Position numbers and translations under genes: made by a program | The notes under the pieces: model-generated | What the model saw: only the letters and a program-made list of their open reading frames with translations | Databases searched by the model: none | Told to the model about the DNA's origin: nothing | In this document: piece after piece, positions 1 through 8,790 of the stretch | Numbering within the stretch: position 1 is the first letter of the stretch | Layout: every line of letters starts with the position of its first letter | Assembly: GCA_963821715.1 (NCBI GenBank) | Contig: CAWGET010000005.1 | Span: 156,948-220,947, forward strand | DNA: 64,000 nucleotides | Origin: CAWGET01 sp963821715 | Lineage (GTDB): Bacteria > Bacteroidota > Ignavibacteria > Ignavibacteriales > Melioribacteraceae | Direction of reading: 5' to 3'

Positions 1-37
1 GATAGCAGTTAGTAAAAAATCAAAAAAAGGCGGCAGC

Positions 38-1348
38 ATGAAAAACTTCGATCAATCGTTAACACAAGCATATGATCTCTTTTCGCAGAAAGATTTTTCG
101 CACGCGCTGGAAAAAATTTCGGAAGCTGAAGAGAAAATGATGTCGGATTATAAATCCGATGAAAAAGATAATTATACACGAGGAATTGTAAGTATTGAAA
201 ATTTTAGAGGTTTTGTTTATTTGGGTTTAAACGAGACCGAAAAAGCGAAAATCAGCTTTGAAAAATCTCTTATGCTTAATCCTAATTCTTCACAGGCTTG
301 CGCCGGTTTAGGAGAAGTATTATTTCTGAACCATAACGATGAAGAAGCAAAATTGATGTTTGAATGGGCGATTGATATAAATCCTCTGAACCATTTTGCC
401 GTTGCCGGTCTGACAAAAATTAATAAACAGCTTGGACTTCAGGAAAGCCATAACTCGCTCGATATCGATTCGACAGAAGAGGATGAAAGCGTTAGATTTC
501 ACAAATTGGTTGATGAAGCTTATCAAATATTTGAACAGAAAAATTTTGACGAAGCGTTAAATAAAATTGATGCGGCGGAAGATATAATAACCGTAGGCGT
601 TATGAGCCATTCCAAACTGATGAAGATCAGCAGTCTGGAAAACTTTAAGGGCTTTTGCTACTTGTCTAAACAAGAGTATGAAAGCGCGCGCGAATGTTAT
701 GAAAAAGCACTCAACTTAAATCCGAAATCATCGCAGGCTTGCACAGGACTCGGAGAGGTTCTATTTATTAATCACGAAGATGATTCGGCAAAAACAATGT
801 TCGAATGGGCATTAAAAAATGAGCCGAATAATCAGTTGGCATTGGCAGGACTCCACAAAGTTAACAAATCTTTAGGATTAGCCTCAGCAGATAATTCATT
901 ACAAAGAAAATTCGAAGAAGAAATTTCAAATGAAATTAGTCAGTTGATTCAGGACGGATTCCGACTTTATTCGGAATTGGAAAATGAAGAATCATTGTTG
1001 AAACTTCAAAGAGCTGAAGATTTGGTAGAAGAAAATTTTAATACCGAAGATGTAACAGAAATTCTTTCCAAATTGTACAATTTCATCGGTTACAATCTTA
1101 TTGTTCTGGAAGATCTGGAAACCGCTCAAACATATTTTGAAAAAGCGCTGGAAATAAACGTAAATTCATCGGCGGCATGCACAGGTATGGCTGAAGTTTT
1201 CTACCAATCAAACAAAATTGAAGAAGCTCAGAAGATGTTCGAATGGGGAGTAAAGAACGATCCATCGAACCAGACAGCAAATGAAGGCCTTCTGAAAACA
1301 AACAAAGTTTTAGGAAATTCAGAAAAATACAATAGTTTATTGGTTTAA
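38..1348 (+). CDS. TPR protein made of three homologous modules, next to flagellin glycosyltransferase
   Basis: Soluble tetratricopeptide-repeat protein of 436 aa with no signal peptide or membrane segment. It is an internal triplication: residues about 1-140, 155-290 and 300-430 are homologous. Each module carries an E/YNF-x-GF/Y helix, a repeat with the core FEKSLMLNPNSSQACAGLGE or its equivalent, then a MFEW helix, and ends in H/D/Y-NSL. TPR scaffolds bind other proteins, so a role in presenting flagellin or the glycosyltransferase is inferred from position only. The glycosyltransferase starts 6 nt downstream, so the two are probably co-transcribed. The start ATG follows a purine-rich AAAAAAAGGCGG stretch. 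The TPR identity is secure; the function is not known. Confidence 0.85.
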   Translation: MKNFDQSLTQAYDLFSQKDFSHALEKISEAEEKMMSDYKSDEKDNYTRGIVSIENFRGFVYLGLNETEKAKISFEKSLMLNPNSSQACAGLGEVLFLNHNDEEAKLMFEWAIDINPLNHFAVAGLTKINKQLGLQESHNSLDIDSTEEDESVRFHKLVDEAYQIFEQKNFDEALNKIDAAEDIITVGVMSHSKLMKISSLENFKGFCYLSKQEYESARECYEKALNLNPKSSQACTGLGEVLFINHEDDSAKTMFEWALKNEPNNQLALAGLHKVNKSLGLASADNSLQRKFEEEISNEISQLIQDGFRLYSELENEESLLKLQRAEDLVEENFNTEDVTEILSKLYNFIGYNLIVLEDLETAQTYFEKALEINVNSSAACTGMAEVFYQSNKIEEAQKMFEWGVKNDPSNQTANEGLLKTNKVLGNSEKYNSLLV

Positions 1349-1354
1349 GCGGTT

Positions 1355-2866
1355 ATGGGCAGCGTTACTCTGAGTATGATCGTCAAAAATGAAGAAAAAT
1401 TTTTGGAAGGCTGCCTTAAATCCGTTAGCGGAGTTGCAGACGAGATTGTAATTGCTGATACCGGTTCCACAGATAAAACGCTAAAGATAGCCGAGAAGTA
1501 CGGAGCTAAAGTTTTTCATTTTGATTGGATTAACGATTTTGCCGCAGCGAGAAATTTTGCTCTTTCAAAATCCTCAGGAGATTGGATTCTGTATTTGGAC
1601 GCCGATGAGCGATTGAGTGAAGACTCCGCAGCGGAAATTAAAGAAGCTTTAAAATTAAAAGATAAATACGGCGCAAGATGCAGCGTTGTAAGTAAAAATA
1701 GTTTTAAGAAAAACAAACAGATATTCAAGTACGTCCGGTTTTTTAGAAATGATCCTGCAATAAAATTCGAAGGCAAAGTTCACGAACAGATAGAGCCTTC
1801 GCTGCTTAAAAACAACTACGAAATTTTAGATTCAAAAATTACCATTGAACATTTGGGATACGATATTTCGGACGAAGAGCTTCACATAAAAGCTGAAAGA
1901 AATCTTTCGCTTTTGAAAAACGAAGCAGCGAGTAATTCGACAGGTTACGTGCTCTTCCAAATTGGGCAGACTTACCTGGTGCTGAATAAGAAAGAAGAAG
2001 CGATACCCTATTTTATTCAGGCAATTGAAGACGAGCGTTTAGAAGTTAATCACGCTGCGCAAGCGAACAGAATTTTAGCCGCCAACGAATTTCACAACGG
2101 AAATCTGTCTTCAGCCGAAAATTATATTTTGCGGGCATTACAACTTTCTCCCGATCAGATATTAAATAATTTTGTAGCCGCGCAAATATATTCCGCCAAA
2201 CAAAATTTTTCTTATGCGGAAAAATATTTCAGGATTGCGCTGGCGATGAACAGAAAGTTATCGGAGAGCGGAGAATCCTTTTTTGATACAAGTTTTGAAG
2301 ATTCAGAGTTAATTAAGTTCGCTCTTCAGCTGGCAATTCTAACAGAGAATAAAAATCTTTTTAACGAATTTTACGAAGACTTTTTAACCGGTTCCGATGA
2401 CGAAGTTTTGGAAGATCAATTATCTTTATTCAACTCATTGATTAACAACCTTCCGATTGAAGAAAAAATTGTTGTAAATCTTCCGGTAATAATAAAACAG
2501 ATTAAACCAGCAAGACTATTAAAATTTACGAACAAATATTCTCATCAGAATAAAAAGTTTTTAGTTTTTGATTTAATGGAAAGCGGTATTACGGATACTC
2601 AGTTTTGTCTCAATTCCATCAATTATTTTTTGGATGAAGACGATATTCTCTCGGCTGAAAAGGTGATGGATTTTATGAGTGAATCACATGGCAGTGATCC
2701 GAAAGCGATGTTAGCGTTGGTGAAATATTATTCCGAAATGCAAAGATTTGAAAAATTAAACCTTTTGATTGAAAAAGCTTATTCAACTTTTGAAAATTAT
2801 CCATCTGTTATCTCGATACTTGATTCGATACGTGCGAAGATAGAGGATGAGGCATTAAGAATTTAA
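1355..2866 (+). CDS. GT2-family glycosyltransferase with C-terminal TPR region
   Basis: Residues 1-230 are a GT-A fold family 2 glycosyltransferase. They show the opening LSMIVKNEEKFLEGCLKS, the nucleotide-binding EIVIADTGSTDKT and the metal-binding DxD variant YLDADE near residue 88. The N-terminal layout resembles SunS-like transferases fused to TPRs. The remaining ~270 residues are helical and TPR-like (for example IGQTYLVLNKKEEAIPYFIQA). The enzyme would transfer a sugar from a nucleotide-sugar donor in the cytoplasm. Because the gene sits between a TPR protein and flagellin, flagellin O-glycosylation is the likely role, but this is inference. It ends about 320 nt before flagellin. Confidence 0.85.
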   Translation: MGSVTLSMIVKNEEKFLEGCLKSVSGVADEIVIADTGSTDKTLKIAEKYGAKVFHFDWINDFAAARNFALSKSSGDWILYLDADERLSEDSAAEIKEALKLKDKYGARCSVVSKNSFKKNKQIFKYVRFFRNDPAIKFEGKVHEQIEPSLLKNNYEILDSKITIEHLGYDISDEELHIKAERNLSLLKNEAASNSTGYVLFQIGQTYLVLNKKEEAIPYFIQAIEDERLEVNHAAQANRILAANEFHNGNLSSAENYILRALQLSPDQILNNFVAAQIYSAKQNFSYAEKYFRIALAMNRKLSESGESFFDTSFEDSELIKFALQLAILTENKNLFNEFYEDFLTGSDDEVLEDQLSLFNSLINNLPIEEKIVVNLPVIIKQIKPARLLKFTNKYSHQNKKFLVFDLMESGITDTQFCLNSINYFLDEDDILSAEKVMDFMSESHGSDPKAMLALVKYYSEMQRFEKLNLLIEKAYSTFENYPSVISILDSIRAKIEDEALRI

Positions 2867-3026
2867 TAAGTGGACAATTGAGAAGAGTTCTCTCTAAAAA
2901 GAATAGTTTCCGCAGAACCATAATTCCAGTAATCATTTAATCAAAAAAATCATGGTCAATATTGGACACCTGTTTATAATTATTTATTGAAGCGAATATT
3001 TCTTTTAGGAACAAAAATAAGTCATC

Positions 3027-3053
3027 TAAAAAAACCGTTTTTAAGCCTTATAA
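3027..3053 (+). promoter_or_regulatory. Candidate sigma-28-like flagellin promoter
   Basis: TAAA at 3027-3030 is followed 14 nt later by GCCTTATAA at 3045-3053. This resembles the flagellar sigma-28 pattern TAAA-N15-GCCGATAA with one nt shorter spacing and a mismatched core. It lies about 140 nt upstream of the flagellin ATG. This is a weak match and competes with the sigma-54-like site downstream. Confidence 0.3.
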
Positions 3054-3085
3054 TAAAGGTTTAGTTGATTAGAATAAGAAAAAAG

Positions 3086-3101
3086 TTGGCAAGATTATTG
3101 T
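3086..3101 (+). promoter_or_regulatory. Candidate sigma-54-like flagellin promoter
   Basis: TTGGCAAGATTATTGT has the -24 GG and a -12 element separated by exactly 10 nt, but the -12 dinucleotide is GT instead of GC. It lies 90 nt before the flagellin ATG. Sigma-54 control of flagellins is known in other phyla. The imperfect -12 keeps confidence low. Confidence 0.3.
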
Positions 3102-3190
3102 TTTAGGAATAAAAGGAATTTAACAAAAAGGGATTAATAAAATTCCAATTGAAAATAAGATTGACTAACAAACAATAAAAAGGAGAAACC

Positions 3191-4057
3191 ATGCCGTTTC
3201 GCGTAAACACAAACACAGATGCATTACAGGCTTATTATCAGTTAGCCAAAGTTAATGCCGAAACAACAAAAGCTCAGATGAGACTTTCGTCCGGTAAAAG
3301 AATTATGGGCGTAGCAGACGATACTTCCGGATTTAACGTCGGAACATCGCTTAAAGGAAAAGTAGCGGTTATGAAAGGCGCGCAGAGTAATATCGCTGCA
3401 GCAAAAAATATGCTTTCAACTGCCGAAGGAGGTTTGCTCGGAATTAACGACCTTCTGACAAAAATTGAAGGAAAACTTTCCGATGCTACAAACCCGACAA
3501 ACGACAGATCGGCGCTTGCAAGCGATATTCAAGCTCTTTCGGAAGAAATAAATTCTATTTTATCCAATACTAAATTTAACAACGCTCAGCTCTTAAGCGG
3601 TTCAGATGTTGCGGACGGCGATAAATTCATTTTCCAAGTGGGAGAATTTAACGATAATCTCGACCTTGATTTTGCCGTTAATCTGGCTTCTTCCGGAGCG
3701 GCTACAGGTGGTACGAATGTCGCGGACGAATTGGCAAAACTTACCGGAGTAGTTTTAGGTTCGTTAACTGACACAACGGGCGTAGGTGCGTTGAATACAG
3801 CGCTAACTAACATAAAAACCGAAGTTACAGACTCGCTTGGTAAAATCGGTAATATGGTTCAGCGGCTCGATATTAAAGACGAGACTTTAAATACATCGAT
3901 TGCCAACGCAGAATCGAGCATAAGCAGATTGTTTGACGCTGATATGGCGATGGAGCAATTGAATGCAACACGCGGCTCAATTCTACAGCAGGCCGGAACC
4001 GCTATGCTGGCTCAGTTGAATATGGCTCCTCAACAAGTTCTTCAATTATTCGGTTAA
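3191..4057 (+). CDS. fliC: Flagellin
   Basis: Filament subunit of 288 aa, short for a flagellin. The N-terminal D0/D1 helices (VNTNTDALQAYYQL, then MRLSSGKRI and DDTSGF) and the C-terminal D1/D0 helices (SISRLFDADMAMEQLNATR, ending QQVLQLFG) are conserved. Only a small variable region, about residues 135-215, lies between them, so the surface D2/D3 domains are reduced. Flagellin is exported by the flagellar type III system without a cleaved signal. A strong AAAAAGGAG site precedes the ATG. The FliS chaperone gene follows after 10 nt, and a glycosyltransferase/TPR pair lies upstream and may modify this protein. Confidence 0.95.
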   Translation: MPFRVNTNTDALQAYYQLAKVNAETTKAQMRLSSGKRIMGVADDTSGFNVGTSLKGKVAVMKGAQSNIAAAKNMLSTAEGGLLGINDLLTKIEGKLSDATNPTNDRSALASDIQALSEEINSILSNTKFNNAQLLSGSDVADGDKFIFQVGEFNDNLDLDFAVNLASSGAATGGTNVADELAKLTGVVLGSLTDTTGVGALNTALTNIKTEVTDSLGKIGNMVQRLDIKDETLNTSIANAESSISRLFDADMAMEQLNATRGSILQQAGTAMLAQLNMAPQQVLQLFG

Positions 4058-4067
4058 GGAGGATATT

Positions 4068-4394
4068 ATGGAAGCCACATTAATGAATAAAACAGAAACA
4101 CCTGTTTACATAAACGAAGTAATGGATTTGAATCCGAAACAGCTTTTACTTAAAGTATACGATTTTGCTTTGGAAGGCTGCGAAAAAAGGAATGTTGAAA
4201 AAACCAACAGCGCAATTTCAGAAATGATCTCGTCGCTCAATTTTAACAGCGAAGAGACGAATAAAATTTCGGGCGAACTTCTTAAATTATACGAATTTTG
4301 TATGGAAGAAACCAAAAAAGGGAATTTTGAAATTGCAGCGCAAATTCTTGGTGGACTAAGAGAATCCTGGAGCGAGATATTTAACGCGAATTAG
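4068..4394 (+). CDS. fliS: FliS-type flagellin export chaperone
   Basis: The 108-aa helical protein matches FliS in layout: YINEVMDLNPKQLLLKVYDF corresponds to the FliS start (xxxTASPEELILMLYDGAL), SEMISSLNF to the central helix, and ESWSEIF to the C-terminal (LRDTW) helix. FliS binds the disordered C-terminal helix of flagellin in the cytoplasm, prevents premature polymerisation and delivers it for export. GGAGGATATT precedes the ATG, 10 nt after the flagellin stop. Sequence divergence is considerable, but the position directly after flagellin supports the call. A terminator follows. Confidence 0.8.
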   Translation: MEATLMNKTETPVYINEVMDLNPKQLLLKVYDFALEGCEKRNVEKTNSAISEMISSLNFNSEETNKISGELLKLYEFCMEETKKGNFEIAAQILGGLRESWSEIFNAN

Positions 4395-4420
4395 TTTCAA
4401 TCTCAAAATAATATATTATT

Positions 4421-4448
4421 AAAAGGCGGTTTTGTTTCCGCCTTTTTT
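4421..4448 (+). terminator. Rho-independent terminator of flagellin-fliS
   Basis: AAAAGGCGG, an 8-nt loop, CCGCCTTTTTT: a GC-rich stem ending in a T-run, 27 nt after the fliS stop. Confidence 0.85.
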
Positions 4449-4566
4449 ATTTTAAAAAGTTTATTTAGCCGCTCTGGATATCTCTCAGTATGATGAATAG
4501 AATTTAGAGCGAAAAAGAACTTCTATAATTAAAGCTGATCATCATTTTAAAAATTTTCACTAACTT

Positions 4567-4776
4567 GTGTTTTCAACCAAATTAACCTGGTACATTTTGC
4601 TTGAATTTATAATTCTTCTATTCTTTCTTTCAGCGATTTTTTTAATTATTTACCTGGTTTGGTTCTCTATCAAAGCTCTGTTTCAAATGCCTTTGGAAGA
4701 TCTTAAAGAAATGAAGCCGTCGAAAAAACAGATGACAACAGGATTATGGAATGTTCTAAGAAGATTTTTAAGATGA
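4567..4776 (+). CDS. Possible small membrane protein
   Basis: A 69-aa frame starting with GTG encodes a strongly hydrophobic stretch at residues 8-34 (WYILLEFIILLFFLSAIFLI), followed by a basic tail. That composition fits a single-pass inner-membrane peptide. There is no convincing ribosome binding site, the start is not ATG and no family is recognised, so it may be a chance ORF in AT-rich DNA. Confidence 0.3.
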   Translation: MFSTKLTWYILLEFIILLFFLSAIFLIIYLVWFSIKALFQMPLEDLKEMKPSKKQMTTGLWNVLRRFLR

Positions 4777-4858
4777 GAGTTTCTAAGATATAGTGCTCAG
4801 TATAATCATCTATTACAATCTTGAAGATCGTAAGATAAAAATATTGCTTCATAACAAA

Positions 4859-4886
4859 GCCGCGAACGAAATGATTATCCGCGGCC
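4859..4886 (-). terminator. Possible terminator after the M6-like protease gene
   Basis: GCCGCG at 4859-4864 pairs with CGCGGC at 4880-4885. Read on the minus strand, the stem is followed by TTTGTT. It lies 130 nt past the stop of the minus-strand gene ending at 5017. The T-run is weak. Confidence 0.4.
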
Positions 4887-5016
4887 ATTTTAAACACTGA
4901 ATAATTCTCTTTCCATAACCTCAATCTAATTCACTGCGTACCTTTGTAACAGTTTTAATATTCAGTTTCATTGCTGCCTGTATTAATAATTTTATTTTGT
5001 TTTTCTTTCATACAAA

Positions 5017-8000
5017 TTACTTGATCACCGCCATTTTCTTAACCGCGACATTTTTATCCGTAGTTATCTTGTAAAAATAAACTCCGCTGGAAAGATTTCC
5101 TCCTGTCGCGTTGCCGCTGAATTTATATTTATATTTCCCCGCGCTTTTGTATTCGTTATCTATAAGTGTCGCAATGCGTTGTCCGGCAATATTATAAACC
5201 TCGAGCGAAACGCGGGTTTCTTCCGGCAGTCCGAATTCTATTGTTGTTGAAGGATTAAAAGGATTCGGATAGCAGTCGTTCAAGTAAAATGCTTCGGGGA
5301 TTTCCGAATCAGCAATTTTGACATCCGAAACTACCGTTGCGAATTCTGAAACCGCTTCTATATGTTCATCGTCTACGCTGCTAATTCTTATTTTATAATT
5401 CCGATCTGATTCAAGAGTTTCGGGTGCTAACCAGGAATAGCTATTCTCATTTACCGAATCAGCGATCGTCATTAAATATTCTCCATCGGTGCCTCCCGAA
5501 GCTGCCTCCGCGGAAGAGTTCAATTTTTACCGCTTCGTCAAAATTTCTTTCCCACTCAATAACACCTGATTGATCGCTGAAGAAGATCTGGTCGACGCCG
5601 GGCGATTTTATTTCAATATATTTTACGCGAAGAAGAATATCTTTCGATTGCGACGTCGAACCGGAATCGGGATATTGCCTTAAGTTTCTTAAATCACACC
5701 GGTAAACGGTTGAATCCTCTTCTTCTTTCAAATTATAAATAACCAATTTTTTGTATGTTGCGCCGGTTATTTCTCCATCCAAATCCACCAATAATATCTC
5801 ATCATCGGAACCTTTAGTTTTCTTTACCCATTGATATCCCGTAGAATCTCCGCTCATGCAATCAGCATGGATTTCAAAAACAGCATTTTCTTCCCGATTA
5901 ACAACCACTGCTTCTGTTTGTGAGAAGATAATCGGCGGATATATTTTTTCGGTAATTGAAAAATATTCGTCAGTGTAATCGGCAATATCACTGTTGGTTA
6001 CGCTTTCGATACCGATTATACAATTCGTTCTCCACTGCATGAGTTCAGGAATAATCCATATAAAGGATCCGTCGCTTTCCGTGGAACTCGATATATCAAA
6101 AATGAATCCTAAATTGCCGCTTAAATATTTGATCCTGACGTTTTCCTCAATATTATCGGTCCATTTAATTTCAATCGTATCACCCGCCATAAATTTTTCG
6201 CCCCCGTTAGGCGACAGTACGACTATTTCTTTATAAATAGCGGTAGTAAAATTAAACTTATCACTCCATTCTCCAATCACGGTTTCGTTTTCTGCTCTAA
6301 CTCTCCAGTAATATTTCTTCTCGCCTATTAAATTATCTGCGGGTATTTTAAATTGGTTAGTGCTTGTCGTATCATCTATTACGCTCGCTAAAAACAGAGC
6401 ATTTGCAGCGATTTCAATCCATATAGTATTCCGCTTTCTCGAGTTCGTTCCATTCTAATATGGGAGTTAAAGATTGATTGATCGGAGTTATTCGCAGGAG
6501 AAATCAGTTCCGGTATTCCCAGGTTTTCTTCTATAGAAAAGTCGGCATCGGAAAAATCAAAACATTCTTCATCCTCCGCATTAACAATTTTGATTCTATA
6601 ATCGTCGGCGTAATCAATTCCATCGGGAGTCCAGTAATAGCTGCCATTATCTTCAGTGCCCGCAATTATTTCTGAATAAAATCCGGAGGAATTATGGAGT
6701 TCAATATTTACATTCGCCGATCCGCTACCATACCACGAAACCTCAAAAGGCTCTCCTTCTTTCAAAACTTCTCCGCCGTTCGGCTCAGCTATGTTCAAAC
6801 CGCAGGACATTTGTACTTCGAAAGTAATCGTGCTTCCCATTGGTCCGACATTCTTGATCGATAATCCGCCCGCGGATCCGTCCTCCAAAAAACTCGGAGG
6901 ATTTGTAAAATCATTTATTGATGTTCTTCCAGAATTGAGGGATAATCCAGCCAGAGAAATTGTTCCGTTCTCGGTTGAAGTTCCGTTCGGCCTGTAGATA
7001 TATACTTCATCCGGCGGTCCATCCGCGTTTCCGCTAACAGTCGGATTAATTCTATAAACAAGCAGTCCTTCTCCGGGAAGAGAAGATTCAAAAGCACCTT
7101 CTCGTTTTCTGTATTCTACAAGAAAATATTCCTTTGTAGAATTTGGAGATGCGATTTTAAATACATTATTTGAAGGAGAGACCAACGGGTCCATTTCATA
7201 AGTACCTGATTCGGTAATTTCCGGAATCGAATTTATCCAGCCGCCGTATTTGAATTTCATATACGCCCCCATGTGTTGAGGAACGTGCTGATTGGCTCCC
7301 ATTAAATCCCAGGTGCCTGCCGGACTTAGACCATCATATGAATAGTGATAAAGATCCGGAGCCCCAAGCGAATGAAACATTTCGTGTGCCAGTACTCCGT
7401 TATAAATACTTGCATCGAGTTGAAAATTATAATCCCAGACCCTTTTACCGTTTATACTTCGCTGTTTCAGAATAAAGCGCCCAGCGGTGAGGCCAAAGAA
7501 GAGAACTCCATCCTTCGGTTTCTCCCTGGATTATGAAGCAGATATTATCGACGTAGCCGTCACTATCGCCGTCAACATTCAGAGAAGTAGGGACCGAATT
7601 TTGCACGGCATTTACCGCATTTTTCAGCAATACATGTTCCCGTCTGGTTCTTTCGTCGTCAGTTTCATATCCAATTGTATTTGTCGAAGTGTTATAAGGA
7701 ACGTAATAATCGCGTGAATGAGAATCCTGGTAAGAAACTATCACTCCGCCAGCCGCTTCGGGATAAAATGATGTAGATATTTCAAGTTGATTATAAGAAA
7801 CTTCTTTAAAATAATTATACATTGAGTTTGCTGAAGAACTTTGGTCGTTGAACATATCGTCGTAAAGAGAAATCTGATCGGTAAACTCATCCTGATCGCT
7901 GAAGCGGATAAAAATAACAATGTTATTGAAAATTCCTTGCGTAGGAGCGTTGCCCACATTTTGCGGTGAGGAAGCCTCAAAATCTTTTCTTTTTTTGATG

Positions 8001-8320
8001 ATTTGCTCGACCGAAATATTTATTTCCGTTTCTAATCCGGCTTTTTTAGGATCGTCTTTACCCGGAATAAACCTAGTCGGAATCAAATTATCGGCTTCTA
8101 TATCTGCGTAAACATACCAGCCTGTTTCTTTATTCTGAATTATTGTAAATCCGTTTTTATCGTGAAGCCAGTTGTGATACTCGTCTCCGCTGGCAAAGCA
8201 GTGCAGCGTTTCTCCGTCCGGTTGAAAGACGGTTTGCGGAACGTCTTTAAGCGGAGCTCCCATTAAAATTTGTGTTGCAAAAAAGATTAAAGTAAGAAGG
8301 GTATAGTAGATTTTGCTCAT
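5017..8320 (-). pseudogene. Secreted M6-like (immune inhibitor A type) metalloprotease with T9SS sorting domain, frameshifted
   Basis: The reading frame runs 8320-7445, then 7440-6388, 6280-5459 and 5523-5017 in different frames, together about 1,100 aa. Segment 1 has a signal peptide (MSKIYYTLLTLIFFATQILMG) and an M6-type N-terminal half. The zinc motif HEMFHSLGAPD is encoded near 7360-7395, in the second frame just upstream of its first Met. Next come Ig/FN3-like stretches with PNGGE repeats. The tail has YPNPFNPSTTIEFGLPEE and ends VAVKKMAVIK, a type A sorting domain for T9SS export and surface attachment. Breaks lie near 7440-7465, 6280-6480 and 5460-5525. All domains are well preserved, so sequencing indels are as likely as genuine inactivation. 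Confidence 0.75.
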
Positions 8321-8790
8321 TTTGTTATCCGATATTTTTAAAGGTAAAAGCCGGTTTTTATCTTGTTTTTTTTGGATGGCAAATTTAAAAATTAGTTCAT
8401 TCTATAGTCGCAAATTTTGAAAAAAAATTTAGCAGTTCAAAATATTTTCGTTTTACTTTACCAGATGAAAAAAATTAGAAACATATTCTATTGTATTAAA
8501 TTTTTCTCTTGACGAAATCGAAACCTTTCTTCATATTATTACTCTTACCATAATTATTATTCGGGAGAAATGTTAATTGATAATCCTTGGCTGGCTTCTG
8601 CTAACGCTTTGGTTTATATGCTTTGTGATTATGTTATTCCTCATTTTTAAGGATTAACTTTTTTAAGTTGAAGGAAACAGGTAGTAGGTGTGGAATAGAT
8701 TACGCTGCACAAGTTCCTCCAAATTTGCACAAAGTTCCGCAAAGTAAAAACTTAAATGGCGCATTTATTTCATAGTATTAAATTGCTCTT
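8321..8790. other. Intergenic region between two T9SS-protein genes
   Basis: No gene is seen in these 470 nt. A small direct repeat is present: GCACAAGTTCC at 8707-8717 and GCACAAAGTTCC at 8727-8738, 20 nt apart. The promoter of the M6-like protease gene should lie in the part near 8330-8540, but no clear element was identified. Confidence 0.5.

Larger units (their letters stand above)
2867..3190. other. Intergenic region upstream of flagellin
   Basis: AT-rich stretch of 324 nt without a credible ORF. It holds two candidate flagellin promoters, listed separately, and the flagellin ribosome binding site AAAAAGGAG at about 3177-3185. No terminator is evident after the glycosyltransferase, so read-through into flagellin is possible. 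Confidence 0.6.
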
